Positions 60,840 to 64,000 of a stretch of 64,000 nucleotides of DNA are shown here, one piece after another. This DNA comes from Hermatobates lingyangjiaoensis. Lineage: Eukaryota > Arthropoda > Insecta > Hemiptera > Hermatobatidae. The notes beneath the pieces are model-generated. The model saw nothing but the letters and a program-made list of their open reading frames with translations, made no database searches and had not been told where the DNA came from. The stretch's first letter is position 1. Each line of letters begins with the position of its first letter. Position numbers and translations under genes: made by a program. The stretch covers positions 14,279,501 through 14,343,500 of the forward strand of contig JAPFBL010000084.1 of assembly GCA_026182355.1 (NCBI GenBank). Direction: 5' to 3'.

Positions 60840-61768
60840 GAAAATAATAAAATATACAAAACAATGATACTAATATAATATATAATAATAATATATAAAT
60901 CATGAATTATTTCAATATAATTTTGAAAATTTAAAAAAATCCTATTAATAATATTGAGTCCTGGAGAAGGTCTAGTGCAAAGAAAGCAAATAAGTGCCTC
61001 CTCTGAAGTTCTGAAAGTAAAATGAGATTAAAAGTCTGGGATAAAATTGAGGATTTGAACACAGAAGTAGCCATTAAATCTGTGACCATTGGAATTAGTA
61101 TGTATAGCGATAGGGTTTCTGCGTTGACCGATTAATGTCCTGTGACAATTCATACCGTCCTGTGGCAAGCTTAGCTTAGTTGAAGCAAGATTGACATAAA
61201 AAGCAAAACTGAGAGCGGCCCAGTCAATAGACGCAGCTGCAAGAAATACAAGAGGTATTACTATGGATGATTGAGAAAAGAAATGAAGGAAGAACTAGAG
61301 TTAATTTGGTAAAGTTTGATGCTGCGTCGGCCACATCGTCCCATTCCCATAACAGGCTTGATTAGGCGGTTTCGGAGATATGAGTGGAAGATATTATTCA
61401 GGTATGGAGGTTTTCTGTAAGAAGTAGAGAGAGACCGATTAAATATCGAGAACATACAAGAGAAAGAATAGAGAATGGAGAAATACTCTTTAATAACAGT
61501 ATCCATGAATACAAAGTACTCGTAAATGGGTAGTCATGAAAAAAGAAGACTCATTCCGAACCTTCTTGAGGTGGATAGTCTTGTTATGGACATTTTTATA
61601 AACTTTCTAAACAGAAATCAGTCTTTAAGATTACTACACATTTTATTAATGTCATATCTTTACCTGAGAACCAAGCAGACCACTCCAGATATCAAGGTCA
61701 GTTGAAATACAGAAGTAAGCTGTGTGGCTCGTTTTTATTTTGACCTGTTGACTGTGGTTGTTGAACTG

Positions 61769-61799
<31 letters not shown>

Positions 61800-62000
61800 G
61801 CTTCTATGATTTGTCCGGGGAAAGATATATAAATAGATATAAATAGTTTAGATGGTGACCAACAGGAATCGAGTATTTTGTAGGTCTAGATGAGTCCAAG
61901 TATGAGGATGTTAGAAGGTTCCAGTCACTCGCTACCCAGCGAAGCTCTGTTATTCCGCCAATAGGTATAGAGCAACCCCTCCCTCCCTCACTCTCTCTCT
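60840..62000. other. no recognisable gene; TA microsatellite at 61768-61797
   Basis: Apart from the TA tract and the degenerate module at 61685-61720 I see nothing that can be assigned. The ORF 61261-61506 has no recognisable domain. Confidence 0.4.
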
Positions 62001-62001
62001 A

Positions 62002-62034
<33 letters not shown>
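61978..62034. repeat. compound CT-rich / (TA)n microsatellite
   Basis: CCCTCCCTCCCTCACTCTCT followed by a TA tract of about 15 units, the same CT-then-TA order as at 12034-12134. Confidence 0.95.
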
Positions 62035-62037
<3 letters not shown>

Positions 62038-62104
62038 AAGTTACAAATAGAAAACAGAAAAAAGAAACTAACACTCATGATTTTTGATCATTGTATTTAT
62101 ATAT

Positions 62105-62210
62105 GTTCAAACCACAATAACAAATGAGAAAAAAAGACTAAGATCTTTCAACCACAAGTGGTCTTCATCAGAGTCAAAACCCAACTAAAACACTAGATGT
62201 AGAACATCAT
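62105..62210 (-). repeat. family 2 PLE terminal repeat with hammerhead-like module
   Basis: The reverse complement contains GACTCTGATGAAGACCACTT, GTGGTTGAAAGATCTTAGTC and TTGTTATTGTGGTTTGAAC, a diverged copy of the units at 53.4 kb. It lies between a compound microsatellite and the PLE that runs to the right edge, on the same strand as that PLE. It could be its 3' terminal repeat. Confidence 0.6.
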
Positions 62211-62479
62211 GGTTAGAGGACGAGAGAAAAGGGAGGGAAGAGAGGTGTTTTAAAGGGTTTAAAGTGCAGGAAAGGACAATAGTCCAGGCAGAGAGTTTGG
62301 GTAAACAAAGGAGTACAGTAAGAAAAAGTAAAAAACTATCCACTAGCTGCCAATCCTTTTAGATGAGGCTATTGCCCTCGTCAAGACTGAGTCAAGTTTC
62401 AAAAAGTCCGTTACTAATGTTTAGGTTATTTGATCTATTAAATTGAATATTTAATTATTATTAAATATTAAATTTAATT

Positions 62480-64000
62480 ATTTAGCTCCGGTCCAATCAA
62501 TATGATGATTTCCATTATTTATATACAAAAGTAAGGGGCTACTTTTTCCTCTCTATGTTGTATTGGTGTTGTTTTACATTTGTCTTTAATGATTTACCAG
62601 TTTGACTAATACGAATCGTGTAGTAATTTTTTCATAAGATATTATAGGACTTATATATAAGATATACTGCCGGACTCCAGTTCATTGGAACTGTTTTTTT
62701 TCATCAAAATATACCCTACGTTATTACGATTAGAAAAACTATATTAAAATCAATTTTATGCGCAAGCCTAGGAAGAGGCTCCAATGACTCATGATACGAT
62801 AGAACTATAGAATTTGACAATGAATGGGGCTCTGTTGAAATATTTGAGAGTTTTTTTAGCACTGTTTAAAGCTAAGTCCATATAAGAGGAGTGGTATTTA
62901 TGATAGGTCAATTGACCTAATGTTATTAATGTCATCGTTAAGGAATTCAGGGAAGCACACTCTTAACGCCCTCAAAAACATATTTCTAATACAGACTTAG
63001 TTCATTTCTTGGATGGGGAGAATAAACTTAGGTACATTAGTAGGTTTTCTATAGACACTAAAAAGTAACTGTTTAGGTAACCTATGGATCAGGACATCTA
63101 AGAAGGGCAAATTACAACTTACTTTTTCCATTGTGAGCAGGACTGTCAGTGCTAATGAAATTAATTTTATTAGAAAAGCATATTTATTCATGGATTTAGG
63201 ACAAATGCATAATATATCGTCAACATATCTAAACCCTAACATGACTAGGCAATATTGAGATTAACATTTTATTTTCAAAAAATTCCATATATAAATTACT
63301 CAGGAGGGGGGATAAGCAATAATATCCATCGTAAGACCAAATTTTTGTTCATAAACATTATTTTCAAGCTGAAAATGACCATCTACTACGGGAATAATTA
63401 ACTAATTCTTCCTGGAGTAAGCTCAAAAGATCAGTTACAGGTACATTGGTAAATAGGGTCTTAACATCAAAACTGATTAATCTATAATTTTTATTCATGT
63501 TGACAATTTTTTAATTTACTAATTAAATCGACATTGTTTTTAATATGGCTACTTGAAATTTTTCCATTTAATGTGCTCAAAACACTAACTAACCATTTGG
63601 GCAAGCGATATGAGGCCGAACCAACCGACTCACAATTAAACGTATTGGGTAATTATTCTTATGCGTTTTGATCAACCTGTATATATGTGGTAGAAGGGGA
63701 TTTAGATAGAAATTTAGCAATTAGTTCGGGTTGATTTTTTAAGATAGTTTTAATCTTTTCATTTTTAGCAAACATTTATAAATTAGAGATGTAGGTATTA
63801 CTTTTAGGCACTTCCTCCAATCCGATGGGATTAGCTGAATAAGATGATTTTTCTTATGCACCGAATCACTAAAAACTAATTATACATCAATCCGGCACAA
63901 ATAAATATGTTTTTTTAGTAACGAAGAATGAAAATTATCAAAGGGACCTTGACAAATTTAGGAAAGGAATTCCTTTCTTCGTCACTATAGTAAAACATTT
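62480..64000 (-). pseudogene. Penelope-like element: reverse transcriptase plus GIY-YIG endonuclease (partial, degenerate)
   Basis: Reading down the minus strand from the edge: QPELIAKFLSKSPSTTY; SVGSASYRLPKWLVSVLS; ISFDVKTLFTNVPV (motif A, the catalytic Asp present); EQKFGLTM in place of G-L-P-M-G-S; GFRYVDDILCICPKSMNK (motif C, Y-V-D-D intact, 63242 onward); NLPFLDVLIHRLPKQ and FSVYRKPTNVPKF; MFLRALRVCFPEFLNDDIN. After further breaks the endonuclease reads SQTGKSLKTNVKQHQYNIER (the Y-I-G of Y-I-G-Q-T has become R-I-S) and HHIDWTG near 62500. This is the PLE order RT then GIY-YIG EN. Many frameshifts and stops make it non-functional. The N-terminal part lies outside the window. Confidence 0.82.

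Noticed and set aside
1..64000. CRISPR arrays, bacterial operons, rRNA genes or viral genes
   Set aside because: None seen. Regular direct repeats are microsatellites or PLE units, and no structural or polymerase genes of viruses are recognisable.

Overview
The window looks like intergenic and intronic DNA from a large, repeat-rich, strongly A+T-rich animal genome. There are no operons, ribosome binding sites or long intact ORFs. What can be recognised is spliceosomal signals and eukaryotic transposons: Penelope-like retroelements (PLEs), mariner, Helitron and hAT. An arthropod or other invertebrate is likely, and a chelicerate such as a horseshoe crab would fit, but that is only a guess. Most of the longer ORFs are chance frames, microsatellite frames or repeat interiors.

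Layout. 1-4.4 kb: a possible coding end at the left edge, a Helitron 5' fragment, a near-perfect PLE palindrome (arms of 258 bp) and two phase-compatible exon candidates. 4.4-18 kb: mostly featureless, with a decayed hAT element (8.3-9.3 kb), a second hAT transposase remnant (13.1-13.7 kb) and a compound CT/TA microsatellite beside an inverted repeat with a hammerhead-like module. 18.0-19.4 kb: a complete short Helitron. 19.9-21.7 kb: an older inverted-terminus repeat (R1) split by an internally deleted mariner; a second R1 copy at 28.8-29.6 kb lacks the mariner. 34.9-35.8 kb: PLE endonuclease remnant. 37.8-38.9 kb: second, older mariner. 43.8-45.9 kb: PLE reverse-transcriptase remnant split by an insertion. 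48.8-53.7 kb: PLE tail, hammerhead-like inverted pairs and a mosaic of TA microsatellites. 55.5-60.5 kb: more PLE 5' fragments and one well-delimited minus-strand exon (59489-59581) resembling the start of an F5/8 type C (discoidin) domain. 62.4-64.0 kb: a degenerate PLE carrying both reverse-transcriptase and GIY-YIG endonuclease sequence, cut by the window edge.

The main theme is the PLEs. Short units made of a hammerhead-like module (CTGANGA, short stem, GAAA), an 80-90-codon N-terminal reading frame and a (TA)n tract recur. The reading frames break at about the same codon, and the units repeatedly lie head-to-head as palindromes. This is the pattern I would examine first: it may be a non-autonomous, ribozyme-bearing derivative of PLEs. 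Host genes are represented only by isolated exon candidates.
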